The notes beneath the pieces are model-generated. The model was not told the DNA's origin, ran no database searches, and saw only the letters and a list, made by a program, of their open reading frames with translations. A DNA stretch of 64,000 bases, taken from NCBI GenBank assembly GCA_003342895.1, contig PTFA01000005.1, forward strand, positions 4,299,529 through 4,363,528, read 5' to 3'. Position numbers and translations under genes: made by a program. Positions 40,651 to 53,296 of this stretch are shown in pieces (the first letter of the stretch is position 1; the number at the start of each line of letters is the position of its first letter). Origin of the DNA: Casuarius casuarius. Taxonomy: Eukaryota; Chordata; Aves; Casuariiformes; Casuariidae.

Positions 40651-43600
40651 TTAAAGGGGCAGAAGTTAAGCACAAAGACAAGTCTATTCAGGCATTTAGT
40701 TCCATTAAACTGAACACTGAATTTTGGGTCAAGGATTGTCCCTTACTTCACACCTAGGCACTGCCTGGTACATACTGGGCCTTAAAATGACTTGTCAAAG
40801 TCCTAGAAAACAGCCTACATAGCAGTGCAGGACTGCTTAAGACAGTTAAGTGATTTAACATTACGCTTTTCTTTTCTTTTTTTTTTCCCCCCACAACCTA
40901 ATGAGACTTTGCAAATCAGTACTTTAAAAAAGGCATCTGTAGAATCTGGGAGTTCAGCACATAGATGCCTAGGGAAGAAAAGCTATTTTGCATGCCTGTA
41001 AAACTGATACCAGAAGTTGATAGTTATGAAATGTGTGTCTGAGATGTTGGTCTAAACACAACAGAAGCTGTTGATCTGATGGCGGGTTGTGTGGGAGCAG
41101 TATTAAAATGCAAGTAAGAGAATTCAGTGCCCAGCTTCATCACTGAGATATCTCAATCAACGTGGAGCAAGAGGGATTGCAGTGAGCAGAAGACAACACC
41201 AGACACTGGCTAAAGAGAAATTTTTGCCCACTGACATGAAAAACATAGCCTCTTCCCTCCCAGCATCTTATGGAGTGTACAGTAATCATTCTTCTGGCCT
41301 ACAGAAATCTGGGAAGGAAAGTATGATTCTCTGTGTGTTCTGTCTGTAACAGTGTTGCTGTTGTAGCTGTGATAGCCAGAAGTGAAGCTTGGAGCAGAGC
41401 TATCATCCTTCTCCAGACCATATATGAAAAGCTTTCAAGCACAGACAGAGTGACCTATAGGGACTCAGAACTTGACAGCACATCTGATTTTTCCGAATAG
41501 ATCAGTGAGGCTAATAAAAGATGCTACCTCTCCCCACCAATCTTGCTTTCCTGCAAATATGGTTGTGTAATTACTTACCATAAGAAGTTACGGCACAATT
41601 AAATTATCCCAAGAGTGAGGCCAGGGGAAGTTCCTGTATCAGTAGTTAATAGTGAGCAGCACAAGAGAAAGAGAGTGCATAGCGATGAGCATGCTTACTT
41701 TTCCCTTCTTAGCAGTGTTTAAGGACCACATTTTCTATAGTTTGACTCCCTCATTTACCACTTGATTCAATGGATGTGGTGTGACCCAAGTTGAATAGAA
41801 AGCATAATTTCACTTAGTATTCTAATGCAGGTAGGCATACATGAATGTAAGAAGGAAGAGAAATGTATTCTTAAAGGAAAAGAAAAGACTCTAGTCTGTA
41901 CGGAATGAAGCAGCCACTCTCTCCAGGTGTTGGTAGGGTTACGGCAGTTTCTGCTATAACTGGGTTTGTCACATGAATGATTTTTCTTCTCCTTTTTCCA
42001 GACAGTGCCTTATAAAACTATTTCAAGAATACAGTGATTAATACTAACACCATTCATTATAATCTTTCTGTGCAATCACCCACAAAATTTACCTCAATGG
42101 CTGAATGAAATTCCTTCCCACAGGGGCAGGGAGACTAATGACTGAGATCAGAAAGTAAGCCTAGAACATCAGCAAGCCAACAAGGAGAATGAATATTCGA
42201 AAAATGATTTTAAAAAGATAATAATTAGTATAAATGCAATCAAAGACAATTTTTCTGTTTTATTGTGTGCTGATCCCATTTCTCTCCAACCACTGAAAGA
42301 GGCTACATGTTATGCCAATGCAGATGGATCACACTCAGGAGTCTGTGTTTATTACCCTTTGACCACAGCCCTTTTTCATTGTTGAAATGCATGCTATGAA
42401 GTTGGCTCTGACAGTTCTCTGAAAATGCACTCCTTGAACAAACACAACGTGATAAGAAACCAAACTCAGTTCTCCTTTATGACTGATTTTACTTCAACTG
42501 CTATCATCTTTGAAGGAGATATCGGAGTACCTAGTCTTACTTTCTAATCTCAAACAACTTCAGAGAGCAGACTCTAAAACTTACGTCTTTCCAAAACAGT
42601 CCTAATCTCTGAAAACTGCTATCGTGAACTGAAGTAAAACAGCCATCCATCCATTCTCAGCTCTTGTCACAGTAACTCAGAAAGATATATAGCTATGCTG
42701 ATATGCAGTGAAAGAAAGCCAGACTTCAATGAAGGCCATCTGCATGTGAAATTTGTTCTGCTTTTGTGGCCTGAAATAATACCTACTTCTATCTTCTTAG
42801 TTTCTTTGTGTGCGTGCCTGTGTGCGGCTTGTAATAGCACTTGCTTGAGATGGGAGTAGAAGTAGAGATATCTCAAGCATAAAGCTAGATTCATGACATT
42901 GGGCATATGCATCCTTTTTGCCCCAAGAGTCATGCTTCTTAATAACGTGGTCATTGTCAGAAAAGTGTTGTGTTTTAGGATTTGATATTTTTATGCACAT
43001 TAAACTAAAGAAATTTAAAAGTATTTAAATCCTCATTTCATCTAGTTTCTGTTCATCTCTCCAGCTTCTATCTCATCTGTTATTCTGATGCCTCCTCTCC
43101 CTTTTATATGCATACAAGACCGTTTTTTCCTGCCTGTTCTCTCTGAACTGAATTTGTTCCTAAAATCTCCTGAAACTTAACAATCAACCTGAAATTTCAA
43201 ATTTTCCTCTTGAGTGTAGTTCTTGGTGCTGTCACAAAAGCACAGACCTTGAAGATCTCCAAATCCCAACGTTTTAAAGACAAAGGGAGAGATGGAAGAG
43301 CTATGAAAAATAATGGCAAAACAATGCCACTGTTCCCTGTTAGGAAGTGGACTGCTGGCACAGAAAAAGGAACTGCCATTTCAAGGGTCAGTTCACATTG
43401 TATTTGTGGTGAGAAAAGCAACCACTACTGATATATTGTGACTGCACCAACTTCAAAGCAAGCCAAAGGCTGAATTATTATAATTTACTCCCATGAATAC
43501 TGCATTTGAGAATCCTCCTCACTGTGCACAACCCAGATGTCCTCAGCCACTTCCCTGAAAAAATACAAGTGTCCTATTCTTTGTAAAGGACAGCAGCAGC

Positions 43601-45904
43601 AGCAGCAGCAGGGAGAGGAGTATAGGAAAGCTAGAAAGGTAATGTCTGTAGCTGAACACATTTGCTAGATCATCAGAAAGTCTGGCCAGGACTACACAGC
43701 TTTTTGGACTAAAAGCCTGAAGGGACAAGCTCCATAAAGTTGCAGTAACAGAGCTGTTCTGTGCTTATTTAAGCAAAACTCTTCCTCTGAGACAGAGTCT
43801 AAGAGCTCTCCATGGAAAACTTATTTACATATTTGAGTGATGCATCACCTGGTTATGTGAACATTTCACAGGACTGTAAATCTGGTAGCTAGTCTAAATC
43901 TGTGATACCACTGTGATTTTTTTAGCTTCTTCCCTCTTACAGGCAGATAAAAATTTGAATAGATAAGCCTTATTACAAGTGACTATTTTTCTTACTGTTG
44001 AAAAATAAGCAGTAGCAAGATGAGCTGCATTTTTTTGTCCAACCAGTTGAAAAGTTTGTGGCTGTTTTTGGCTCTTGGACCACAGACCATGCACTTTGAA
44101 GACTTGCAGTCCCCCACACCTCTCTCTCCGAAAAATGAAAAGTATTGTTGTTGTTCTGGCTTCTAGTTAACACAGTGATTTTTGGTTATCGAAGCAGAGG
44201 AAGTCTGTAAGACAGCTCAAGCCCAGTCCTTTAGCAATTCTGGGAATCAAGCAAATGACTTTTAATATCATTTTGTATGGACCAGAGAGCCAATATATTC
44301 ATCAGAGCATAGGACTTGTAAGTCACAGGAAAGGTCTCCAGACATCTGTGCTATATGTGCTTCACTCTGCATTGGAGAGTAGGACTCTGACATGGAAATT
44401 ATATGGGATATGAGAATGGTATAGCAGCTTATCAACAGCAGTATTCTACAAATAATGCACTTTTAGCAAAAGGATAGGGGCAGGGTCTTTCCCACACACC
44501 CTCTGTAGCAACAAAGTTTTAACGAAACTCTCTTTTGCTCTTATGTGACTAAAACAGAAACCTGGACAACTGTCATTCAAAAAAAGACTCAGAGGTTTGA
44601 TTCACAAACATGGGTGTTGTGATCCTCAGCACTGCAACAGCAAAGAGGAGTTTGGCCACAGCAAGAGTTAGAACTATGACTGCACAGTAGAGCAAGACTA
44701 AATGACGGCCTTCTTGTGCATTTTTAAGGTTGGAGTTGTTCTGGTGAATACCAGCACCAAAACACCTAAGGAGTTACATAGCCCCTTCATGGGGAGATAG
44801 AGATACCTCTATGGACCTTGCTGAAAATGCTTTTCTGTGGAAGCAGATTTCTTCTTGTTCTTCAGAACAAACACTGAGGACAACAAGACCTAGGTGAAGC
44901 CATTAGTATTCCATACTGGGCCATACTGTTACACTAGAGTTCAGAGGGGAAGATCATGCCCCTTTCTTATTAGTGACAACTTGTTTCCAGCAGTGATAGT
45001 GCTATTGATAAATTACTCCATACGGGTCCAAACCGATACAATATATCTCTCTGTTCAGGATTTCTTCTTTTCCAGTAAATGTACAGCCTCTCAGAAACAA
45101 GGCAGAAAAGCTGATGAAATGATCAGATTATAGCAAGATGGGGGAGAACAGGTGGAACTGTAAACAGCAGCAGACATGCAGGGGAGACATAAAGATGTGA
45201 ACAAATAGCTTTTTTTTGCAGCTAATAGCAGTGTCATGTTATTCCAGCATGACCAAAATTACACAAAATTACAGCCAAGGCAGACTATATCTCAGAGAAT
45301 CATTTATTAAGGGGAGTGGGGAAGGATTAGCACCAACACTCTGTGAGCACTTCTGTGAGGTACCAAGGGTCAGTTGGTGACAGACTTCAGCTGATGACTT
45401 GATTGGAGAGGGATACAGAGAATATAAAATGTACCTTGAAAGGAGCAGAGCAAAGCCAGGAGGGCTGTGAGCTGTGAACATGCCAGAGCCCTCCTTGGAG
45501 AGCCAGCTGTAGCTCTCTGGGGCTTGTTTTCTGCATATTTCTTCCTTGCTACATTTCTGTCCTCTGCTCATTCACAAAGGAGCAGCATGTGTTAGGTGAA
45601 GAAGAAACACTTACCTCTGGAGAACATAATCAAATATAGAGATGCAAAATGCAGACCTAAAAAAGAAAGGGAAATTAAAAAATGAATGAATGAATAAATG
45701 GGGCATAAGGAAACTGGAAAGGGAAAAGACTCTCTCCCCCGACTTTTACACTTCAGAACCAGAAGTAGCTTTTCATTCAGAAAGCACTTGCAACACACGG
45801 CTTTCTCTACATACCCAGCTCTCCTCCTAGGAGGCAAAATGATATAACTGAGCATGACCAAACAACACTGCAAAGTGGACTAAGGCAGAAAGCCAGTACA
45901 CAGG
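40651..45904. other. Unique-looking non-coding DNA
   Basis: No gene is recognised. A T-to-C homopolymer run lies at about 40873-40892, and a (CAG)7 tract is listed separately. Open frames at 42667-42954 and 45269-45571 show no domain character. Confidence 0.55.
43591..43611. repeat. (CAG)7 trinucleotide repeat
   Basis: Seven uninterrupted CAG units are visible. On the minus strand they read as leucines within a short frame (43543-43728) that has no domain. This is a small microsatellite compared with the 18-unit tract at 46193. Confidence 0.95.
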
Positions 45905-46100
45905 TAGGGCACTGGGCTGGTCCTCAGGAATCCAAAGACAGTTCCAGGCACTCCTGCCGGCTCCCAGCTCTGTCCTTGGCAAATCACTTTATTTTTCTCT
46001 GTCTCAGCCTGCTATCTGAAAATTGTTGCTAGTATACTTCTTTCCTCATGTGATTTGATTTGCCCTGTTAGAGTGCAAGGCCTCTGTATGAATAATGTTT
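45905..46100 (+). mobile_element. MIR-like SINE relic
   Basis: GGGCACTGGGCTGGTCCTCAGGA is followed by a GGCTCCCAGCTCTG-CC-TTGGCAAATCACTTTATTTTTCT block and then CTCAGCCTG-TATCTGAAAATTG. That is the MIR/CORE-SINE order of head, GGGCAAGTCACTT core and CATCTGTAAAATG. The pattern is clear enough to call despite substitutions. The 3' limit near 46100 is approximate. It lies just upstream of the (CAG)18 tract. Confidence 0.75.
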
Positions 46101-46191
46101 AGCATCAGCTGGAGGCCCTCTGTTTCAGCCAGAACCCCTAGGAGCTACCATAACTAAAATTATGCATACGTTTGTTTGAATATTCTGGTTC

Positions 46192-46192
<1 letters not shown>

Positions 46193-46246
<54 letters not shown>
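46193..46246. repeat. (CAG)18 pure trinucleotide repeat
   Basis: Eighteen uninterrupted CAG units are visible. In the CAG frame the plus strand is open from 46154 to a stop at 46325-46327. It reads about 13 codons, then 18 Gln, one CAA Gln, and about 25 mixed residues rich in Asp, Glu, Lys and Arg. No in-frame ATG precedes it, so it could only be coding as an internal or terminal exon. TTCTGGTTCCCAG just before the tract could be a weak acceptor. I recognise no protein. The minus strand gives poly-Cys, poly-Leu or poly-Ala depending on frame. Confidence 0.95.
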
Positions 46247-46251
<5 letters not shown>

Positions 46252-46262
46252 TGATGTTGCTG
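46241..46262. repeat. Perfect 9-bp hairpin at the end of the CAG tract
   Basis: CAGCAACAT (46244-46252) pairs exactly with ATGTTGCTG (46254-46262) around a single G. A CAG unit of the repeat thus pairs with a CTG just outside it, giving a hairpin nucleus at the repeat boundary. Such structure can promote slippage and length change; that consequence is inference. Confidence 0.8.
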
Positions 46263-46635
46263 AAGCTGAGGATCCTCTAAAGCTGTTAGCACCAAAGCAG
46301 AGAAGAGATGTTTTTAGGGATAAATGATGTTTCAGAGTCACAAGTTCTTAGCAGGGAAGGAAGGAACAAACGTCTCAGAATGAACAAGCTGATCAACAGC
46401 TCTCTCATGACATAATTACAGATGAGGTACAACCAAAGGGCACGAGGTACTGAGGCCCTCAGAGGACATGCAGGTCTAGACCCAGAAAAATCTTTGGGGC
46501 ACCAAAAAGGAACTTTAAGGTGCTCCAAGAGCAGAATCCCAAGTAGGTGCCTTGGCTTCTTGCACAGGCCCTGGGGAGCTCAATAGCTGCGTGTAATTCT
46601 TTTCTTTCAAGCACTCAGAAAAGGAGGTTGGCATC
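46263..46635. other. Short unique-looking spacer
   Basis: Between the CAG-associated hairpin and the next MIR relic I see no repeat. The plus-strand frame that contains the CAG tract closes at 46327. The rest holds only short overlapping frames. Confidence 0.5.
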
Positions 46636-46765
46636 TTCATTCCCCCTTAGAGATGAGGAAACTGAGTCACAAAGAGGACAAATGCTTGGCCAAAGTTACA
46701 AGTATCAGTAGGAGAGCTAGGAATCCCTGCATCTAGATTTCTAGCCTGGTGCTTTTATCCACTCT
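46636..46765 (-). mobile_element. MIR SINE relic, antisense
   Basis: The plus strand carries the classic antisense MIR series. AGAGATGAGGAAACTGAGTCACAAAGAGG is followed by a TGCTTGGCCAAAGTTACA block. Then come AGGAGAGCTAGGAATCCCTGCATCTAG and CTAGCCTGGTGCTTTTATCCACT. This is the best preserved MIR in the window. Its presence with the sense MIR at 45905 shows the CAG tract sits between two old SINE insertions. Confidence 0.82.
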
Positions 46766-47973
46766 AAAACTTCATGTATTTATCTTGTTCTAGTTAACTT
46801 TTGTATTCAGTTTTGATTTAGCTTTATGACCTGAAGGAATTCATGTTTGTGAGGAAAATGCAGCCTGATCCAGTTACACCTGTGCCCTAGCTTCTTATAT
46901 TCTGTCACATAAATTTGCTGTTTAGGATTAGGCACATACAACCCAAACTTCCTTTAATATCTTACTGCAGGCATCTTCTGAACTAATTTTCTTGCAGAGA
47001 CAGAGAGTAGCTGGTTCATCAACAACAAAAAAATGCAATGTCATCAGTACTGCTAATCTTTTCTGAGTGGCAAGGTTTGAAGGGACAGGTAATGTTTTGT
47101 ATAAAACTGACTGAGTGTATTAGAAAAGTAAACAAAGCAAGATTTGGGACATGAAAATTTTCAGCCAGGTCAGAAACAGAGCTAATGTCTCTATGTTGGC
47201 TGAGAAGAAGCAGAGAATAATCTTGCTAAGTAATAGCCTAGTTATGATATTTAATTAAATAGTTTCAAACAGAATTAGAAGGTAAGGTGCTTTCATTTAG
47301 TCCATGATTTTTAGTCTGCAGCAGAGTTATGAACTGTAATTCCCGAATTCGTCCTGATCTCCCTGCAGAGTCATGGCTCAGAGATTAGAAATGGAGCAGT
47401 TGCTTTGAGAAAACTGCTCTTTCACTAGATTCTGAGTGTTGCTGGTCTCTATTGTACTGATTGTTTGGTTTCACTTACCTCTTATCAGAAGAGTGTTATC
47501 TCCTCTGGCAGTATATGTATATGTATAAACAGGATCAGAGCTTTCAAAAATATTGTTCTCATTTTTTTTTTCCAGTATGCAAGCTGAAAAATACAGATAC
47601 ATTTCTAATTTCTGGTGCAAGTCAGCTGATCCAGAACTGGAGACAGGCTTTAATTAGAACATTTAATCTTTAAAAACACCATTACATCAATGTCATATCA
47701 TTGCCCTAGGATGTTTCCCAGAATGACATGTGCTTTTGAAGTCATATATATACTTTTTTTTCTCAGAAGGGGCTTGCTGTCTATACACCTTATGCATACC
47801 AGGAAAAGCATTCATTAGTGAAGATGAAAATGTTAAAAATGAGTGGAAAATGAGGATGTCATTGCTAGGGCCCCACTGCTTAAAGACAGGCCAGATCCCA
47901 GCTGGAAGAGGGAAACCAGTTTCCAGGTAATGCTAATTATGCAGAAGAGGGTGTCTCTTACTTGAAAGGACTT

Positions 47974-48029
47974 TGGGGAGCAGGAGCAGTGGGTAGGTGT
48001 TGGGGAGGAAATGGGGGAAGTTGGGGGGG
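47974..48029 (+). repeat. Possible G-quadruplex run cluster
   Basis: Five G runs of at least three bases (47974-47977, 47991-47993, 48002-48005, 48013-48017, 48023-48029) lie within 56 bases. The last four are separated by loops of five to eight bases. This fits a relaxed quadruplex pattern on the plus strand. Function is unknown. Confidence 0.6.
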
Positions 48030-50139
48030 TTCCACTTTTAAACACCTCTCGATCTAAATCACAATTGTTTTCCTTCCTGTAAGAGATTCTGCAGTCATGA
48101 CAGGAATGAACAACCTAGTCACTGTTTACTTCCCTTGAAGGTACTTGTGCAAACAACTTTTTTTTAATGTGGTTTTGCCTATCAGCATATAACCTTGGAT
48201 TGTGATGTTACATATGGAGATCTCTCCTACAGAGTGACATTGTGATATTGACATGCTAATTATGGTGTCCTGCTAGGGAGGTGTTGAATGCATTTTTTAA
48301 GAAAACAAAGGGAGAGGTAATTGCACAACACTGCAATGGCTTTTGTAATTTTCTTTAAAGGTTGAAGAATCCCTGGGGTTCTATTTAAGCAGGGAGACAC
48401 TCTGCAAAGCCATCTGAAATGCACAGAGATATCAGTGCAGAATGGAAAATGAACCAACACCAGTTATAGGTCAGTGAAGGTTGCCGCAGAAAAAAAGAAA
48501 ACCCAGAACCCAGATAATTATCCTTCTGTTCCTGACTAACCCTTGCATTCAGTTTCTGCTCAGCTTTCCAGCCTTTCTAAGAGAGAACGTGCTTGCAAAA
48601 CATCTGTCAGCTGATGCTGGTCCAGTTCAAGGTGTCCCATCACTTATGAAGCACAGGCAAATTGCCTGAACTTGAGAATAGGTTGGTAACTACAACAAAA
48701 TCTACTACTACTTGTTATTTTTAGATTAAGGGAACAAGATATGTGACCACAAAGGAAACCCCACCTGCGTGCTTCGCTTCTAAGGCTGAAGACACTCTTT
48801 CTCTGAAGATGCACCACTCCCATATGTAAGATTATTTTGACAGGCTTTCAGAAAGCCAAACTGCCCTCCGCAAGCCTGTGCAAACTCTCACTGCATAATA
48901 CTGAAACTTGAGTTTAGAAGCTGGCCTTTGTGGGTCTTTTACAAAGATAACCTGTAGAACTGTGTTTTTCTATGCTTTTTAGCTGACTTCAATTTTTCTC
49001 TTCCCTTCAAATGGTCTTAACTAGCCAAACCACTGGGCTGTTCGCTTGTGTAGAAGAGAAATTCTTGTCTGGCATTCTCAAAAAAACATCAAAGCTCTCT
49101 CTAGAAAGACTAATGAGCAAATGTGACTCATCATTTACTAAATCCGCAGTCTAGTGGAAAACCAGCTCTCCTTCCTAACACCATTGCATGAAGAGGTGGA
49201 CTTGGCAGACAGAGGTTGATCAAATCCCCATTGATTCCAGTCAGAGCCTAAAATCTTCCAGCACCAGTGCAGGTGGCTTCTGAGTTAAGTGATAAAGGGG
49301 TTTTCATGTTGCACCCAGCCGCTGAGATAATAACATAGAAATAATTCTTATGTGGCATGGACCACCAGAAAGAATATCTGGAATAGGACATGAAGCAATT
49401 AGTGTTACAAGCTCTTTAAAGCTGTCCACTTCTCATTCATTCCTTCTAGCTAAAGTCTCCTGGAAAAAAATAAATTTCTTTGCTGTAGCTCAGAAACATA
49501 TTCTTCAGAGCAGAAAGAATGATGGGAAAACTAAACCCACATATTAGACTACAGCACTTTCCTGCTCAAGAAAGATGTGTTACATCCACAGCAGAAGAAG
49601 AACAAGCAGTTCATCACTGTGCATCACAGGACAGGATGGGACTGCTGAATTAGTATTGCGTTAGACTGCTCCTTCTCCTGCTAGGAAGCAGAGCTGCATT
49701 TCATAGATGTCATTTAGGAGAGACAAGATTTTTATTCATCTGCAGGTCAAGTCTTTAATGAGATTCACTTTCTTGGTCTATAAGTCACAATGAAATGATT
49801 GGTACTCTCTAGCAGCCAGTATACTAGTTCTCTAGCCAGGCACCATCCAAACCTCAGATGCACAGTACATAGCAAAGCACCCTCTTGCTTTCCCTTTTCC
49901 CCACTGATTCACTTGGGATGCGGAATATACTGGATCACCCACCAAGCCATGAAGAGTGTAGGACCATGTGACCAGAAAGAGTTAACTGTACAGCTAGGAC
50001 GCTGCCAGTGAGCCTGTGTCTTTGAAGAGAAAAGTGCTCCACTTGCCCTAAGGAAATTAATGGTGTCATTCAAAAAGATGCTCAAGGGAAGGCCTTTCTT
50101 AAGTCTAAGGCCCTCTTTGCAAATAGGAATTTATTGTAA

Positions 50140-50187
50140 AATAAAATGCAATTAAAAACTTAAAAAGCAAAAAAAAAAAAAAAAAAA
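50140..50187 (+). other. AATAAA followed by a 19-A tract
   Basis: An AATAAA hexamer (50140-50145) stands 23 bases before an uninterrupted run of 19 A (50169-50187). A genomic A tract at this distance from a polyadenylation signal is what a reverse-transcribed, polyadenylated RNA would leave. I do not recognise the sequence upstream and see no clear target-site duplication, so a chance A tract is equally possible. Confidence 0.35.
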
Positions 50188-50952
50188 CCACAAACCAACA
50201 ACAAAAAAGACCTAGATGATTAGCAAGTGACTGGTTGTTTTGACCTACTACAGGACTTCTTGTTACACATTTGTTAGTTCATCCTAGTGCTTCAAATTAA
50301 CTGTTTTACACAAAACTACAAAATGATGCAACAGGAAGCTGAATTCAAATTGCACATTAATCCTTACCTTTCCTAATCTTTGAGTGGTTTAACAATGTTC
50401 TTTAATGTTATGTTTAGGGAGTCTGAGTACCTCAATGTCATGCCTGTTTGCTGAATCCAGGCATCATCTTTCACCCATACTTAGCTTGCAAACACTTTTA
50501 ATAATAACACTTAAATAATTTGGTGTGCAGCTGCATGGAGGCTGCATGTGATCCATTTTGGAGCTGTCATGTGGAGTCATATAGTCCAGCCGACTCCTTT
50601 GCAACAGCACTGGTGCCTGTGCCATCAGGAGCTGAGCAAGGGAGAACTAGCAGTATCACCCAGCATCCTCCCAAAACCAGTCATTGAGTTTTCCCTGGCT
50701 CAGCTGTTTTATAGTCGCCCCTCAGCCAACCACACAAACACTAAGATCTGCCCAGAGAAGGGAGCAAGACTAGATGACTTGGAGCAGGGAAAGGAGTAGA
50801 ATTATGGGAGTCCTAAACTGGATTACTTTAAGGTTCTACCTTCTGATGTACTCTGAAACTCCTAGGTGCAACTGACTCAGGGAATGGGGCAATCAGGTTA
50901 CCTAAAATGCTTTTGAAACTGTGACTTTGATTTTGACAAAATTAAAAAATTG

Positions 50953-50980
50953 ACAATATTAAACAAATGTTTAATATTGT
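50953..50980. repeat. Perfect 12-bp inverted repeat, 4-base loop
   Basis: ACAATATTAAAC (50953-50964) is the exact reverse complement of GTTTAATATTGT (50969-50980), with AAAT between. The arms are AT-rich, so a cruciform or RNA hairpin would be only moderately stable. It is not bounded by direct repeats that would mark a transposon end. Confidence 0.92.
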
Positions 50981-53214
50981 GACTAATAGCAATGGCTGCA
51001 CTGAAAATGAGCTTTATTCACTATAGAAAAAGCAAAACAAGGAGACAGAAAAATAAAGCTGGTTAATTTTTAAATAACTTTTTTTTTTTTTTTTTTTTTG
51101 CCACAGTTGTTTGCTCTTGTGCTACTTATCTCCAGTACTGACTGAAATCTAAAGTGCTGAAATATATACAAAATAAGCTACACTTATTTATAGCCAAGCC
51201 AGAAATACCTGGAAACTGAAGGTTACCAAGCAACACTGTTTCCAATAAGTTCAGAAAAAGGTTCAAATAAGATTCAGCTTTTGGGAACCTTATTCAAATG
51301 AAATCTCCAAACCTAACAAAGTTTCCTTGTTGCCAGACATGCAGCTCAAAACCATGCAAGCAGTAGCACTTTATGAAAAAAAATCCCAAGATCTACTTTA
51401 CATAGTGAAATACCTGGCACTGGAAATATAGATATTTGCCTCAAGCTCAAAATATGGGTTGCTTTAATTGTGAAATAGTAATAGACCCTATATGGTTATT
51501 CATGTAGATAACAGAGCTGTAAAATAAAGTAAAAACTTACAGTCAGTATTTGTTTTCCTTATTTTGGTAGCCACGCACATGAGACTTGTCAGACATTTTG
51601 GGAAGTAATCCAGACTTTATTCACCTATATGAATAAAAATAATTGAAGTAACGCCTGAAAAAAAAAGATTGAATTTTTTGACCATGAATCTTTTTTAAAA
51701 GGAAGAAATCCTAAAACTTTGAGGTATTGAAAGGTTTCCTCTTGTTTTTTTTTTCTTTGTTTTTTTTTTTAAAAAAAGCTTAATAATATTAAAAACATCC
51801 ATTTCAACAGGTTGGATATTCAACAAAGATAGTTTATCTTCCTCCTAAAGTCTGAGACTTGCTATCTGAGTTTTACCCCTTAAGCACTACATTATTCAGT
51901 TTCAGTCTTAAGTGAGATGATTTAATTTCCCCATCACACATACTGTCCCTTTGCAAAAGCAGACTTAATGTGTCTAAGCTAACAGGAACAAAAAAGGACC
52001 TTATGATAAAATAGGTACCTATAGTGCCTATGAGGTTTTCTATGTATTTCTTTAAGAGGGCACTCTAAAAATGAAGAGTAAAAGGAATATCTCATAATAA
52101 TTGAAACTCTGGGAACTTTTAACTTCGGAGCCATCAGACATTTAATATCACAATATTAACTAATCATTATGAGGATATATGGAACAGTTCAATAAATGAT
52201 GAAATAACTTCTCAAGATCCTGAAAAAAGAATGCTGGAAAAAACATTTTCTTATACAGATGACAGTACTGTCAAAGGCCAAAATGCTCTCTGTTCACTGA
52301 AGATTGTATGTATATATCTAGGGCCTGATATCTGTTATTTCCTGTGCTCTTTTCCCTTCCATTTTTCCCTATCCCTCGGTTGATCCTCATCTGCTTTGCC
52401 AGCCTCAGCATGAAGAGATCTGTAACAAAAATGACACTGAGAACAAATCATTCATTCACTATCATGTGTATCATGCACATTGAAAAGGTGCATTTGATCA
52501 CATCAAGAGGTTACAGTCATCACAGGCAAATACAGCACAGAGTACTGTAATTCTAGGAAGGAAAACATTATAGTAATGATATAGCTAGGTGGTGTTCAAA
52601 CAAGTACTTTATGTGCTATCAGTTGTCAAGCAAGATGAGAAGATGCTTAAAATTAAATGCACTTAATCTTGCAGAGTTGGAGCCTTATTGTGTTTTCAGG
52701 CATTCTTAGATCTGTAATTGCTTGTATTTATCTTTTGTAACTTAAAAAAGCCCTGATAAATACAGAAGAAAAGACACAGTTTTGCTTGCTAATGGGTTAT
52801 CTATATGGCAACAATGAACACATGTCACAAATTAACCGATATTTTCCTGCAAATACAAGAGAAATTACCTTTCAGCTAGTTCACAGCACATCCTGTCTTT
52901 AGTTAGGTAGGAATAGCTCAAGGAAGACATTTCTATTGTTGGTGTGTCTATTTATCTTGGAGCCCATTGAAGAAATAATATTTATTTGTAATCCAGTTTA
53001 CTCTTCAGGTTGTTATATTATCTTATTATGTGTTATTGGATGTTAAACTAATCAAACTTAAAATATTGGCATGAAATATCACCTTGAGATTAATAATAAT
53101 TTCAGTTTTACTATTAACAACTAGGGACTCTTCCCTCTTTTTTTCAGAGAGCAGTTCTCTGTCACATAAGGTATCTCAGGCAGCTCCCAGAGCAGAAAAA
53201 AGGCAATCTTCAAG
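50981..53214. other. AT-rich non-coding DNA with long T and A tracts
   Basis: A 21-T run occupies 51079-51099, and mixed T/A homopolymers lie at about 51741-51777. The rest is AT-rich, with no recognised gene or element. The 21-T run could be an antisense poly(A) tail, but no AATAAA on the minus strand lies at the right distance. Confidence 0.55.
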
Positions 53215-53296
53215 TCATAGAATTACAGAATTGCTAAGACTGGAAGGGACCTCTGGGGATCATCTAGTCCAATTCCCTCTGCTCAAGCAGGGTCAG

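Larger units (their letters stand above)
46766..50952. other. Unique-looking non-coding DNA
   Basis: No gene is recognised. The stretch contains a G-run cluster near 48002-48029 and an A tract with an upstream AATAAA at 50140-50187, both listed separately. Open frames around 48481-48669, 49799-50011 and 50548-50799 lack domains. Confidence 0.55.

Noticed and set aside
46138..46341. Minus-strand frame with a poly-cysteine run
   Set aside because: It is the reverse reading of the CAG tract; an 18-Cys run in a short orphan frame is not credible as a protein.
50750..50800. GACTAGATGACTTGGAGCAGG as a CR1 tail
   Set aside because: Only a short resemblance to the CR1 GGACTAGATGATCTCC phrase; the flanks do not continue the match.
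51079..51099. 21-T run as the poly(A) tail of a minus-strand retrocopy
   Set aside because: No AATAAA at a suitable distance on the minus strand and no recognisable body next to it.
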